From Pseudothermotoga elfii DSM 9442 = NBRC 107921 (GTDB lineage Bacteria > Thermotogota > Thermotogae > Thermotogales > DSM-5069), in NCBI RefSeq assembly GCF_000504085.1, contig NC_022792.1, positions 558,001 to 622,000 on the forward strand: 64,000 nucleotides of DNA, given 5' to 3'. The notes beneath the pieces are model-generated. The model saw only the letters and a program-made list of their open reading frames with translations. It did no database searches and had not been told where the DNA came from. Positions 8,801 through 17,169 of the stretch are shown piece by piece; positions within the stretch are counted from its first letter, which is position 1, and every line of letters starts with the position of its first letter. Both the position numbers and the translations under genes were made by a program.

Positions 8801-9935
8801 GGCATCCTTTGAACACTTTGGTGTGCGTACACATGTTTGTCCAGAAATGGGAGAAATTGAATATAAGCTTGGCCGGGGGAATTCTCTTTCGAAAGAATGC
8901 CTGCCTCTGCACCTCACACTTGGTAGTTTGATAAGATATATATCTATCCGTCCAGAAAATGAGATAACTCTGTATTTTATGCCACAGACATCTGGGCCGT
9001 GTAGATTCGGGCAATACAACGTTTACATGAAATTATGGCTCAGGCAAAACAAAATCTCAGATGTTGCATTACTATCTCTGAACTCTGAAAATGCATACGG
9101 AGGTCTTGGGATAAACTTCACTATCAGGGCGTGGATTTCTATACTTATATCTGATCTGTACTCAAATATTGAAAAAACTATCTTAGCACTTCATCCCGAT
9201 AGAGAATTTGCATCAAAACTCGTACAAACTCACAAGAGTGAAATTGTTAAATCGTTAAGAAGTCAAGATATATCAGGAATATTTAAAACATTAAAAAATA
9301 TATCTACTGATCTGATCGAAATGAATCTATCAGAAAAATACAAAAATGCGCCAAAGGTTCTGTTAACCGGGGAAATATATGTCCGGTGGGATGAATTCAG
9401 CAGAAAAAAACTGGAAGATTTGTTTGCGTCATATGGCGTGGTTATGCAAGTATCCCCAATACATGAATGGATATATTATACTGATTATATATTTATGAAA
9501 AAATTGACAAGTAAAGATGCTCCTTTCTGGCAAAGAATAAAAAAGGCTTTAGAAATAGCTGTTAAGAGATACTTTGAAAAAAGAGTAAAACATATTTTCG
9601 AAGCTGCGGGTTTGTGCGATACAAGAATGTTGAATATAAATGAAATAATGGCGAATGCTTCTTTGCATCTTGATCCTGCTCTGACCGGAGAAGCGATCCT
9701 CACAATTGGCTCAGCACTCACAGAGATTGGAAAACATTACGAAGGAGTCGTTGCTATAGGACCGTTTGGCTGCATGCCAAGCAGGATTGCTGAAGCTATA
9801 ATCAAGAACGCTTTAGAAAAGAGAGAAAAAAGATATCCATTTATAGCCCTTGAAGTTGATGGCAATCCATTCACGCCTTCTGTTGAAGCCAAGATAGATG
9901 CTTTTATTTCGCAGGTCAAATCTTTGAGAAGATGA
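5817..9935 (+). CDS. giant BadF/HgdC-type activase fused to HgdB-like domain
   Basis: This 1372-residue protein starts at GTG 5817 (4-base overlap with glmM). The N-terminal quarter is an ASKHA ATPase half resembling BadF/BcrA/HgdC activators (CASGTGEFF near residue 115; the C-x3-C pair TVFCKSDC near 156). A second, complete activator domain spans about 285-545, with DVGSTTTKA, VTGSGRK, EIGGQDAKY and CSAGTGSF. Residues 640-900 match the DUF2229-type region, and the rest resembles HgdB/double-cubane-type subunits with scattered conserved cysteines (GAEFC, FSCGP, HVCPEMG, KECLP, SGPCRFG, FGCMPS). Such activators use ATP and a [4Fe-4S] cluster to push a low-potential electron into a partner iron-sulfur protein. 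Here driver and acceptor-like parts share one chain. The physiological substrate is unknown and the cell-wall/replication neighbours do not reveal it. Confidence 0.85.
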   Translation: MKIGLCLGSSSISLYCDEMLPIWVQHNGDPFSVLSNLLRDFPDSIQIAFTGRKLRRKFKVPSLPESEACELAYSSLKRKYGEYQAIVTAGGENFVLYKLGSDGKIAGIYTGSKCASGTGEFFLQQIKRMGIDLGSINSFTYDGLYKLSSRCTVFCKSDCTHALNKGIPKEMILNGLGKVMADKILQLARAAKVDKVLIVGGTTKNPLMLRHLENQIEFTVPEEATYFEAYGAYIWVSMENPPRIGKSRLFDFKRSSEFPRHPPLSQFVELVEFKSMDMGIPQIDDECVLGVDVGSTTTKAVVVRISDKKILASSYLRTLGDPVNASKNCYREILSQHLPVKIVAVGVTGSGRKVVGLHVRTEAVYNEIMAHAKAAAYFDPEVDTIFEIGGQDAKYTYLNEGVPYDYAMNEACSAGTGSFLEEAAREALGINYTDIADRALRGKNPPNFSDQCAAFINSDIKTAIQDGISSEDICAGLVYSICMNYMNRVKGNRPVGNKLFAQGGTCYNKAVPIAFAALTGKRVVVPPYPGLMGAYGVALITIENLQKGILKKNLYDLKELADRQVKYLKPFVCKGGKSGCDRKCNISVIEIDGKRVPFGGSCNLYENIRENRVTDDTLDFVKKRENLLYSIPRVENAQKRIGLSRSFAMNSLFPFFSAFFAHMGFEIVLPDEPDEHAKDIMGAEFCFPVEQSHGFLISLLRKKPDYIFIPKIRAIKIDHSSSKGVFCPFVQSEYDWLKADISELENVNILSCRIDFTEKPDSVIKSLYKMLEKAGFKLRDVERAYSAGMQAQKNFGEKLKEFGVEFLKKVREFGTGIVIFGRSYNAFLSYANLGIPKKIASYGYPVSSFDMLPFEDKSGYENMYWAWGEMILKAARYVKNMPDLYPVYITNFSCGPDSFVISYFKEIMKGKPALILELDSHTADAGIETRLEAFFDVIKHRKTKVEKPAINSFMEVKVDKAGVFIKKDDMVIPWTDRRVRLVFPTMGAFGASCLVASFEHFGVRTHVCPEMGEIEYKLGRGNSLSKECLPLHLTLGSLIRYISIRPENEITLYFMPQTSGPCRFGQYNVYMKLWLRQNKISDVALLSLNSENAYGGLGINFTIRAWISILISDLYSNIEKTILALHPDREFASKLVQTHKSEIVKSLRSQDISGIFKTLKNISTDLIEMNLSEKYKNAPKVLLTGEIYVRWDEFSRKKLEDLFASYGVVMQVSPIHEWIYYTDYIFMKKLTSKDAPFWQRIKKALEIAVKRYFEKRVKHIFEAAGLCDTRMLNINEIMANASLHLDPALTGEAILTIGSALTEIGKHYEGVVAIGPFGCMPSRIAEAIIKNALEKREKRYPFIALEVDGNPFTPSVEAKIDAFISQVKSLRR

Positions 9936-9957
9936 TATATTAACGAGAGGTGAGAAT

Positions 9958-10899
9958 TTGGCAGTTATTTTTTTGAGTGGAGATGCTCGAGTTCTAAAAG
10001 ATGAATATGTGGAAGCACTTTGCAGGAAAAAGATGCTGAAGAAAATTAAAATTTCTCTTGAAGAATCTAAAAGAATACCAGAGCTTGTTTCTCAAATGGG
10101 ATTGTTCTCTAAGGATTTTCTAATAGATGTGGTGGATTTTGACGAATGGAAGAAGGTTGATCAAAAAGAATTGCTTCAACAACTTTCATCGAGCAATTTC
10201 TTAGCTGTGCTTAGAACATTTTCTACTTCCAGAAAAACAGATGTGATTGATTTCTCTCTTCCCAAACCTTGGGAAAAGGAAAAATGGATTGAGTATATAA
10301 GCAAAAGGTTCGAAAAGAGCTCTTTGGAATATAATTATGAAGGAGTAGAGAAATTCTTTGATTTTGTCGGAGCTGATGATCTTCTCATAGAAAGAGAAAC
10401 GGAAAAACTTGCATGTATTGGTGAAAAGGTTACTCCAGATATAGTGTCTCTGGCAGTATGCAATTATTCAAAAATTCAGATGGAAGAGTTTTGTTTTGCA
10501 GTTTCTACATTAAACAGGCATGCTCATTACTTGCTTCATGATATGTCTTTTTATACCGAAATCGTTGCTTTAGTAAATGTCCTTAGCAAACACTTTGTCG
10601 ATTTGTACAGGATACTTTCTGCTGTTGAAAAACGTGATAGTTATTCTTGGATGTATATAAAGAATATATCTCAAAAACTGAATATACCCGTTGTAAAATC
10701 GGCTAAATTTCTCGGTTTTTCCTTTAAAAATCAGCCATCTTCCATAAACCACGTTAAGATTTATAGTTTTGAAAAATTGAGGATTATATTAAGGCAACTT
10801 CAATACCTGGATCGTGAAGTTAAATCCTCAGAATACCGCCTGATTGCTATCCATGTTTTCATAGATTTCGTATTTCGTCTCATGGAGGGCGAAACTTGA
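9958..10899 (+). CDS. holA: DNA polymerase III delta subunit
   Basis: A 313-residue protein with the overall pattern of HolA, the clamp-loader subunit that opens the sliding clamp: an N-terminal domain (FLSGDARVLKDEYVEAL, then PELVSQMGLFSKDFLIDV), the middle helical segment containing GADDLLIERETEKLA near residue 140, and a C-terminal helical collar domain ending RLIAIHVFIDFVFRL. The family diverges strongly, so the call rests on the arrangement and the middle motif. It starts at TTG 9958 behind GAGAGGTGA, 22 bases after the activase gene, and overlaps the radical SAM gene by 4 bases. Confidence 0.82.
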   Translation: MAVIFLSGDARVLKDEYVEALCRKKMLKKIKISLEESKRIPELVSQMGLFSKDFLIDVVDFDEWKKVDQKELLQQLSSSNFLAVLRTFSTSRKTDVIDFSLPKPWEKEKWIEYISKRFEKSSLEYNYEGVEKFFDFVGADDLLIERETEKLACIGEKVTPDIVSLAVCNYSKIQMEEFCFAVSTLNRHAHYLLHDMSFYTEIVALVNVLSKHFVDLYRILSAVEKRDSYSWMYIKNISQKLNIPVVKSAKFLGFSFKNQPSSINHVKIYSFEKLRIILRQLQYLDREVKSSEYRLIAIHVFIDFVFRLMEGET

Positions 10900-12047
10900 A
10901 GATAATTTTTAGATTTCACAAACACAACAGATACAGCTTGATACCCCTTATCGCAGCGATTCACGACAAATTTCCATCAATTGAGATGGCATTTGTTGGC
11001 AGCCTAAATGAAATAATGAACATTTCTCCACCTGCTGTTGTTGCTTATTCGTTCATGAGTTTTGACGTTGATTGGGTATCTCAAGAGGTAAATATTTTGA
11101 AGAAAAAGGGATACGCTTTGATAGCGGGCGGCCCTCATGCAACTGCAAAACCAGAAGATGTCATCAGAATGGGGTTCGATCATGTCTTTAAGGGTGATGG
11201 AGAGGAAAATATACTGCTCTTTCTCAAAGGCGAAAGGAGCACTGTTTTTGATGGACTTGTTAAAAGGATTAATATAGATGAATATCCTCCATTTTGTAGC
11301 GATTTGGATCTGTTTATGCCTATTGAGATAACCAGAGGTTGCCCATTTGGATGCGCTTATTGTGAGGTTTCACTAATAGGTGGCAAAAAACCAAGGCATA
11401 GAAGTGTTGAGTCGATTGTTCACCATTGCAAAAGTGGTATAAATAAATCAAGATACATTGCAAGATTCATTACACCAAATGCGTTTGGATATGGTTCAGA
11501 TGGGATGAAAGTTAACGTTGAGGCGATAGACAACTTGCTGTATAATCTGAAAAAAGTAGGAATGAAAGAGATTTATTTCGGCAGTTTTCCATCAGATGTT
11601 CGACCCGAGTTTGTCACTGATGAAGTGTTGAAAACAATAAAGAAATATGTCAACAACAGATATATAATCTTAGGTGCACAGAGTGGTAGCGACAGAGTTT
11701 TAAGATTGATAAAAAGATTCCACACAGTTGAGCATGTCGTCAGATCAGCCGAGATTGTTTTAAATAATGGGTTTGTTCCACGCGTTGATATTATTTTTGG
11801 ATTTCCATTTGAAAACGAGGATGACCTGGCAAAAACATTTGATCTCATAAAAAAATTAGTTAAGATGGGTTGCAAAATTCATGCCCACACATTTATGCCC
11901 TTACCAGGGACAGAGTTAGAGTCATCTGGCCATGCTGTTCTCCCAGAGTGGGTGAGAAGGGAATTGAGCAGGTTTGCACAGGAAGGAAATCTCGATGGTT
12001 ACTGGGAAAAACAGCTGTTTTTATCCAAGTATTTATCCGAGCTTTAA
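10896..12047 (+). CDS. B12-binding-domain radical SAM protein
   Basis: A 383-residue protein with two parts. Residues 1-130 form a B12-binding-like Rossmann domain (ISPPAVVAYSFMSFDVDWVS, LIAGGPHATAKPED, VFKGDGEENI). Residues 140-360 form a radical SAM core with the cluster-binding CPFGCAYC (C-x3-C-x2-C) preceded by IEITRG, and later SAM-contact elements GAQSGSDRVLRLIKR and VDIIFGFPFENEDD. It resembles the archaeal/bacterial TIGR04013 (MJ1487-like) group, whose reaction is unknown. The cobalamin domain may not bind cobalamin, since no DxHxxG motif is visible. It starts at TTG 10896, overlapping holA by 4 bases, and appears to be the last gene of the murB operon. Confidence 0.85.
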   Translation: MKIIFRFHKHNRYSLIPLIAAIHDKFPSIEMAFVGSLNEIMNISPPAVVAYSFMSFDVDWVSQEVNILKKKGYALIAGGPHATAKPEDVIRMGFDHVFKGDGEENILLFLKGERSTVFDGLVKRINIDEYPPFCSDLDLFMPIEITRGCPFGCAYCEVSLIGGKKPRHRSVESIVHHCKSGINKSRYIARFITPNAFGYGSDGMKVNVEAIDNLLYNLKKVGMKEIYFGSFPSDVRPEFVTDEVLKTIKKYVNNRYIILGAQSGSDRVLRLIKRFHTVEHVVRSAEIVLNNGFVPRVDIIFGFPFENEDDLAKTFDLIKKLVKMGCKIHAHTFMPLPGTELESSGHAVLPEWVRRELSRFAQEGNLDGYWEKQLFLSKYLSEL

Positions 12048-12129
12048 ATTTGTTTTGCTAATCTTTCTGTGAAATTTTATTAACATCTACAGGGTTCTTA
12101 TATGTTACATTTGTTTTGGAGGGAGACAA

Positions 12130-13344
12130 TTGGCAGAAAAATTCTGTTCTTTTTGTGGAAGATCTGCAAATCAAGTGAATAAATTAATAGCTGGGCCCAA
12201 TGCATATATATGCGACGAATGTGTTGAGCTTTTCCATGATTTATTAGTCACCGACAAAAGGGTTAAAAGAGAAAAGAGGCGCGAGTTGCCAAAACCGGCT
12301 GAGATAAAAGCCGAGTTAGATAAATATGTTATAGGTCAGGAAAAGGCGAAACGTGTAATTTCAGTTGCTGTTTATAATCATTATAAAAGAGTATTTTACG
12401 AGAGTGATAATGATGATGTTGAAATAGAGAAATCCAACATCATGTTAATTGGTCCAACTGGAAGTGGAAAAACTCTGATAGCAAGAGTTCTGGCAAAAAT
12501 CCTTGATGTTCCTTTCGCTATTGCAGACGCGACACCTTTAACAGAAGCCGGTTACGTAGGCGAAGATGTGGAAAATGTCATATTGAGACTGCTTGAAGTG
12601 GCGCATTTTGATGTGGAGAGAACACAGTATGGGATCGTCTACATAGACGAAATTGACAAAATTGCGAGGAAATCTCCCAACCCATCTATAACAAGAGATG
12701 TCTCGGGCGAGGGTGTTCAGCAGGCACTTTTAAAAATTGTTGAGGGAACAGTTGCAAACGTACCACCGCAGGGGGGGAGGAAACATCCTTATCAGGAGTT
12801 CATAAAAGTCGATACTTCTAATATATTATTTATAGTTGGTGGAGCTTTTGATGGACTTGAAGAAATCGTGAAAAGGCGCATACAAGACTCTTCAATGGGA
12901 TTCGGGGCGGATATAAAGAGCAAAAAGCGTATGAGGCTTGGTGAAATTCTTTCTCACGTGGTACCTGATGATCTTGTTCAATATGGGATGATTCCAGAGT
13001 TTGTTGGACGTTTCCCGGTGATAGCCACACTTGATGATCTTACTGAGGAAGATCTGGTAAGAATTTTGAATGAGCCTAAAAATGCCATTGTAAAACAATA
13101 CAAAAAATTATTTCAGCTTGACAATATAGAGCTGGAGATAACAAAAGATGCACTTTACGCTATTGCCAGAAAAGCACTTACGAAAGGAACAGGGGCACGT
13201 GCATTAAAAGGTGTTTTCGAAGAAGTAATGATAGATGTGATGTTCGAGATACCTTCGACAAAAAATGTCGAGAAAGTGGTTGTGACAAGAGAATCTGTTG
13301 AAGGAAAGGAAAAACCAAGAATAGTTATGAGGGAGATAGCTTAG
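12130..13344 (+). CDS. clpX: ATP-dependent protease ATPase subunit ClpX
   Basis: ClpX (404 residues) is the AAA+ unfoldase that feeds substrates to ClpP. It has the N-terminal zinc-binding domain (CSFCGR then CDEC), Walker A GPTGSGKT near residue 117, Walker [13 protein letters not shown] near 176, sensor and pore segments, and the C-terminal [21 protein letters not shown]. No clpP lies beside it here. The start is TTG 12130, supported by TTGGAGGGAG a few bases upstream. The 82-base gap before it, after the radical SAM gene, probably holds its promoter, though no box pair is convincing. tsaD follows with a 1-base overlap. Confidence 0.96.
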   Translation: MAEKFCSFCGRSANQVNKLIAGPNAYICDECVELFHDLLVTDKRVKREKRRELPKPAEIKAELDKYVIGQEKAKRVISVAVYNHYKRVFYESDNDDVEIEKSNIMLIGPTGSGKTLIARVLAKILDVPFAIADATPLTEAGYVGEDVENVILRLLEVAHFDVERTQYGIVYIDEIDKIARKSPNPSITRDVSGEGVQQALLKIVEGTVANVPPQGGRKHPYQEFIKVDTSNILFIVGGAFDGLEEIVKRRIQDSSMGFGADIKSKKRMRLGEILSHVVPDDLVQYGMIPEFVGRFPVIATLDDLTEEDLVRILNEPKNAIVKQYKKLFQLDNIELEITKDALYAIARKALTKGTGARALKGVFEEVMIDVMFEIPSTKNVEKVVVTRESVEGKEKPRIVMREIA

Positions 13345-14336
13345 TGCCATCAATTCTCGCGATTGAAACCTCGTGTGACGAGACATCAGTTTCTATTTTG
13401 AAAGATAATCAGATACTTTCGAATATTATTTCATCCCAGATAGATATTCATGCTGTTTTTGGTGGTGTCGTGCCAGAAGTTGCAGCAAGACACCATTTGA
13501 AAAACCTGCCACTCGTTTTTGAAAAGGCTATTCAGCAGGCAGATATTTCACTTTCCCAAATTGACGCAATAGCTGTTACAACTGGACCAGGTCTTGCAGG
13601 AAGCTTACTTGTTGGAATCTCTTTTGCCAAAGGTGTAGCGATAGCCTTGGAAAAACCGCTGATCGGTGTTAATCACCTGCTGGCTCATGTTTTTGCTGCA
13701 AAACTGGCTTTTTCTGAGCTTGAGCCGCCCTATTTGGCATTGCTTGTTTCTGGTGGGCATACGGAACTTCTCATGTTTGAGAACTCTTCAATTAACCCTG
13801 TTTTGCTTGGAAGAACACTTGATGATGCTGCAGGAGAGGCCTTCGATAAGGTGGCAAGGCTTCTTGAAATTGGATATCCCGGTGGTCCGGCGATAGAACA
13901 GCTCTCTTTAACGGGAAACCCTTATAAATATCGATTTCCGAGAGCAATGTTGGAGGAAGGCAACTTGAATTTCAGCTTCTCGGGGGTAAAAACATCGGTT
14001 TTGTATACATTAAAAGAAAATGAGAAAATTTGCAAGCCTGATATAGCAGCTTCCTTTCAGGAAGCAGTAGTAGATGTTCTTATCGAAAAAACAGCCATGG
14101 CTGTTAGAATGACAGGTATGAAAAAAGTTGTGGTTGTGGGGGGCGTTGCAGCAAACTCAAGACTCAGGGAAAAAATAACCTTCTGGGCAAAGGAAAATGA
14201 TCTTCAGATATACATTCCTCCTAAAAACTTGTGTACCGATAATGCTGCAATGGTTGCAAGAGCAGCAATAGATCTTATGAAAAATGAAAGTTATGCCTCA
14301 CTCAATGTGACTGCTGATCCTGCTCTTTCTTTTTAA
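13344..14336 (+). CDS. tsaD: tRNA N6-threonylcarbamoyladenosine transferase TsaD
   Basis: TsaD (330 residues) transfers the threonylcarbamoyl group to A37 of ANN-decoding tRNAs. It has the ASKHA fold signatures IETSCDETS at the start, the metal-binding histidines in AARHHLKNL and NHLLAHVFA, the nucleotide-binding LVSGGHTELL and GGVAANSRLREK, and the C-terminal CTDNAAMVA. Length is normal. It starts at GTG 13344 on the last base of the clpX stop. Its last 35 bases overlap, tail to tail, the end of the RemA-like gene on the other strand. Confidence 0.95.
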   Translation: MPSILAIETSCDETSVSILKDNQILSNIISSQIDIHAVFGGVVPEVAARHHLKNLPLVFEKAIQQADISLSQIDAIAVTTGPGLAGSLLVGISFAKGVAIALEKPLIGVNHLLAHVFAAKLAFSELEPPYLALLVSGGHTELLMFENSSINPVLLGRTLDDAAGEAFDKVARLLEIGYPGGPAIEQLSLTGNPYKYRFPRAMLEEGNLNFSFSGVKTSVLYTLKENEKICKPDIAASFQEAVVDVLIEKTAMAVRMTGMKKVVVVGGVAANSRLREKITFWAKENDLQIYIPPKNLCTDNAAMVARAAIDLMKNESYASLNVTADPALSF

Positions 14337-14559
14337 GAAGCTTCTGCCTAACCTTGTTTACTTTTTCACCAAGCAGAAAAACATGGCCACTATCTGTAAT
14401 CACGACAGTTCTTGCCTGTGCACCATAAGTAAGGTTAAGTGTCTTGTTCGAAAAATTTGCTGCTTCTCTCATCTGCTTTGCCATTACACTGTTCAGCGGC
14501 ATTACTGCTTTGACTCTATCTTTGTTCACAAATACACCTCTGGTTATCTGAATGAACAT
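14302..14559 (-). CDS. RemA-like (DUF370) regulatory protein
   Basis: An 85-residue protein that aligns by eye over most of its length with Bacillus RemA, a small DNA-binding activator of biofilm matrix genes: KDRVKAVMPLNS, an AKQMREAA helix, LTYGAQARTVVITDSGHVFL, and a C-terminal KVRQKL. RemA has the corresponding [20 protein letters not shown]. It is a little shorter and its targets here are unknown. The ATG at 14559 follows AAGGAGAGA. The gene lies 12 bases after the flavin reductase gene and ends inside the 3' end of tsaD. Confidence 0.72.
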   Translation of the reverse strand: MFIQITRGVFVNKDRVKAVMPLNSVMAKQMREAANFSNKTLNLTYGAQARTVVITDSGHVFLLGEKVNKVRQKLLKKKEQDQQSH

Positions 14560-14571
14560 TGTGATCTCTCC

Positions 14572-15030
14572 TTAAAACCAGTCTCGCATGGAGAAAATCA
14601 TTGGTTCTCCATTTTTCAAAACTTTATGGTTTAAAACAGTGGCATTGTAGATCACGTGATCTCCCGATGAAAGTTTTCCAGACAGTTCGCATTCGAAATA
14701 AGCCAGGATTCCATTAACGATTGGGAGCTTGAGCTTTTCACTCTCAAACCAATCAACTATGGAAAATTTGTTGATATCTCTGCTCGATTGATAACCAAAT
14801 ATTTTAGCGATATCTTTTTGAGAATTATCAAGTACCTGAATTGAAAATTTTCCGCTTTTTTCTATTAATTCTGCGGTTCTTCTATCAGGACCAAGAGAAA
14901 CAGCTATCATTGCTGGTTTGAAAGAAGATTGCATAACCCAGGCGGCCGTTAAGCCTGCCAGTTGATTTTCACAACGTGTTGATACAAGGTAAACACCCTG
15001 CAACAAATAATCAAAAGCACTCTTTCTCAT
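14572..15030 (-). CDS. flavin reductase family protein (FMN-binding)
   Basis: A 152-residue split-barrel flavoprotein of the flavin reductase-like family. Visible family features are GVYLVSTRCENQLAGLTAAWVMQSS (flavin-contact region), PAMIAVSLGPDRRTAELIEKSGKFSIQVL, and a C-terminal FECELSGKLSSGDHVIYNATVLNH, where the GDH motif is typical. These proteins bind FMN and either reduce free flavin with NAD(P)H or act as electron carriers; the partner is unknown. ATG 15030 follows GGGTGGT. It is transcribed with the RemA-like gene and divergently from the ABC transporter, with only 40 bases between the starts. Confidence 0.85.
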   Translation of the reverse strand: MRKSAFDYLLQGVYLVSTRCENQLAGLTAAWVMQSSFKPAMIAVSLGPDRRTAELIEKSGKFSIQVLDNSQKDIAKIFGYQSSRDINKFSIVDWFESEKLKLPIVNGILAYFECELSGKLSSGDHVIYNATVLNHKVLKNGEPMIFSMRDWF

Positions 15031-15070
15031 TAGACCACCCTGCTAATATACTACCATAAGGGGGGATGGG

Positions 15071-15991
15071 ATGAAAGCGATAATTGTCAAAAATCTCAAA
15101 AAATACTACGGAGCGGTTAAAGCTGTTGATGATATAAGTTTTGATGTGAACCAGGGTGAAGTGGTTGCTCTGCTTGGGCCCAATGGTGCTGGCAAGACGA
15201 CGACTATTGAGATACTCGAAGGCCTCAGAAAAAAAGATAGCGGAGAAATTTACTACTTTGACAGAAAAGTTGATCATATAGATAAAGAGATAAAAAAGCG
15301 AATAGGGGTCCAGCTCCAAAAAACAGCTTTTTTCGAATATCTCACGGTTCAGGAAACTGTGGAACTTTTTGCCGGTCTCTATGATATGAAAGTTGATAAA
15401 AAAACACTTAAAAATCTTGTGGAGCTCGTTTCACTTGGTGAGAAAGCTAAAAGCCGGGTGAAAAATCTTTCCGGTGGACAGCTCCAAAGATTGGCGCTTA
15501 TAACGGCTCTCGTTAATGAACCTGAGATTATATTCCTTGATGAACCAACGACAGGCCTCGATCCACAGGCGCGCAGATATGTTTGGCAAATTATAGAAAC
15601 ACTCAAAAAACAGGGAAAAACAATTCTGCTGACAACCCATTATATGGAGGAAGCAGAAAGACTCGCTGACAGAGTTTTAATAATGGATCACGGAAAAATA
15701 ATTGCCTCAGGTACTGTTTGGCAACTGGTTGAATCTTTGAATATGGATAGTTATATTGAGTTTACTGTAGATGATGCGGAGAAAATAGCAGAATTGAGAA
15801 AAGAAATTGATGGAATGGAGATTTTAGAAGAACAGAGGGCGGCATTAGCCACAAATGATGTCGAAGAAACTATTCAGGTGTTGTTGAACAGAGTAAAGCA
15901 AATGGGATTTCAAATCGATAACATAACAATTAGAAGGCCAAATCTTGAGGATGTTTTCCTGCATCTGACAGGCCGGTACCTCAGAGATTGA
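15071..15991 (+). CDS. ABC transporter ATP-binding protein
   Basis: A 306-residue ABC ATPase of the DrrA/NatA-like exporter group. It has Walker A GPNGAGKTT near residue 38, Q-loop VQLQKTAFFEYLTVQETV, signature NLSGGQLQRL near 135, Walker B IIFLDEPTTGLDP and the switch histidine in LTTHYMEEAERLADR. After about residue 220 comes the extra C-terminal domain common in this group. Two ABC-2 permeases follow, so this is a complete export system. The substrate is unknown; drug, polysaccharide or sodium export are all possible for the family. ATG 15071 follows AAGGGGGG. Confidence 0.93.
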   Translation: MKAIIVKNLKKYYGAVKAVDDISFDVNQGEVVALLGPNGAGKTTTIEILEGLRKKDSGEIYYFDRKVDHIDKEIKKRIGVQLQKTAFFEYLTVQETVELFAGLYDMKVDKKTLKNLVELVSLGEKAKSRVKNLSGGQLQRLALITALVNEPEIIFLDEPTTGLDPQARRYVWQIIETLKKQGKTILLTTHYMEEAERLADRVLIMDHGKIIASGTVWQLVESLNMDSYIEFTVDDAEKIAELRKEIDGMEILEEQRAALATNDVEETIQVLLNRVKQMGFQIDNITIRRPNLEDVFLHLTGRYLRD

Positions 15992-16002
15992 GGTGGACCG
16001 CG

Positions 16003-17169
16003 ATGCGAATACTGAAGCTTTCTAAATTTCTCTTTTTCAATGAAATACGCGAATTTAATGGATTTTTTTGGCCAATAATTTTCCCTGGAATTCTTTTTTT
16101 TATACTCGTTTCGATATTTTCAGGTGTTTCAACGGAAAGCTACTCAACAACGTTCAGCTTGGCAATTGTTGAAGAAGAACAGCTTGCCGGATTTGGAAAA
16201 ATTCTTGAAAGAGTGCTCGATCAGATTCGGCCCGATCCTTTTCAGGTGGCGTATTTCCAATCTTTTGAAGAGGCAGAAAAAGCGTTGAAAAGCAAAAAGG
16301 TGGATTTGATTCTGCGCATCCCTGAAGGTTTTAACGTCAAACTAATGCGGGCTGTGTTATTTTCCGATGCGCCGGCAAAGATTGATCTGTATACACTTTC
16401 GAATTACTATGAATCTTCAACAGCTGCGCAGATATTAAGTATGATCTTTCAGCAAGTAGATTTGAGCATATCCAGGCAGATGAAAAATCAATCTGCAGAA
16501 TATGTCTCAGTTGAGGCAAAAACTGTGGCTGTTGAAAAAGAAACCGAAAATGAATTTCATTATGCTACATATATTTTCCCCGGCATACTGCTGATGTCTG
16601 TTCTTTCTATAGCTGTGTTTAACTTACCGTTGACGCTTATTTACAATAGATATGAGGGAATAAACAAAAAATTGCACACTACTCCGGTTGGTGTGCTCGA
16701 TTACTTCACTTCATTAAGTTTGAGTCTTGTCTCGATGATGATTATCTCATGTGTGGTGGTTTATTCGATGGGCATCTTTATTTACGGTGTAAGCCATAAT
16801 TGTTTAAGTGGGGAATTTCTGGTTAAATTGTTTTATGCAATGATAGTCTGTTCGGGTTTGGGGATAATGATAGCATCATTCTGCAAAAAAATTTCGACTG
16901 CGATGGTTATTTCTCAGATATCTTACCAGATTTTGATGTTCCTTGGTAGCTTTTATTTTCCTGTTTTGAATTATAATATGCCTGAGTTCTTGAAAGTGAT
17001 CGCCAGAATGCTGCCAACCACATATCTGGTTGAAGATCTCAGGGTTTCTCTCGGGTATAATTTCTACTCTTTCTCTGCCTTTGATCTGTGGGTACTCCCG
17101 GGTATTTGGTTTGCCATCTCCATGCTTATTTTTATGGTAAATTTCAAGAAGGTGATGGGATATGAGTAG
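16003..17169 (+). CDS. ABC-2 type transporter permease
   Basis: A 388-residue membrane protein with one N-terminal transmembrane helix (FFWPIIFPGILFFILVSIFSG), a large extracytoplasmic loop of about 150 residues and five C-terminal helices, the classical ABC-2 permease topology. The frame opens at TTG 15988, but the GAGGTGG at 15990-15996 lies inside that extension and selects ATG 16003. The preceding ATPase gene ends 11 bases earlier and the second permease overlaps by 8 bases, so the three proteins are probably made together as a heterodimeric exporter. Confidence 0.88.
   Translation: MRILKLSKFLFFNEIREFNGFFWPIIFPGILFFILVSIFSGVSTESYSTTFSLAIVEEEQLAGFGKILERVLDQIRPDPFQVAYFQSFEEAEKALKSKKVDLILRIPEGFNVKLMRAVLFSDAPAKIDLYTLSNYYESSTAAQILSMIFQQVDLSISRQMKNQSAEYVSVEAKTVAVEKETENEFHYATYIFPGILLMSVLSIAVFNLPLTLIYNRYEGINKKLHTTPVGVLDYFTSLSLSLVSMMIISCVVVYSMGIFIYGVSHNCLSGEFLVKLFYAMIVCSGLGIMIASFCKKISTAMVISQISYQILMFLGSFYFPVLNYNMPEFLKVIARMLPTTYLVEDLRVSLGYNFYSFSAFDLWVLPGIWFAISMLIFMVNFKKVMGYE

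Noticed and set aside
8522-9019. 165-codon open frame opposite the activase gene
   Set aside because: An antisense shadow; no start signal and no recognisable protein.
15031-15070. Divergent promoters between the flavin reductase and ABC transporter genes
   Set aside because: TATA-like boxes occur on both strands (for example TATACT at 15047-15052), but no -35 box is at a proper distance and the leaders would be too short to keep the ribosome sites.
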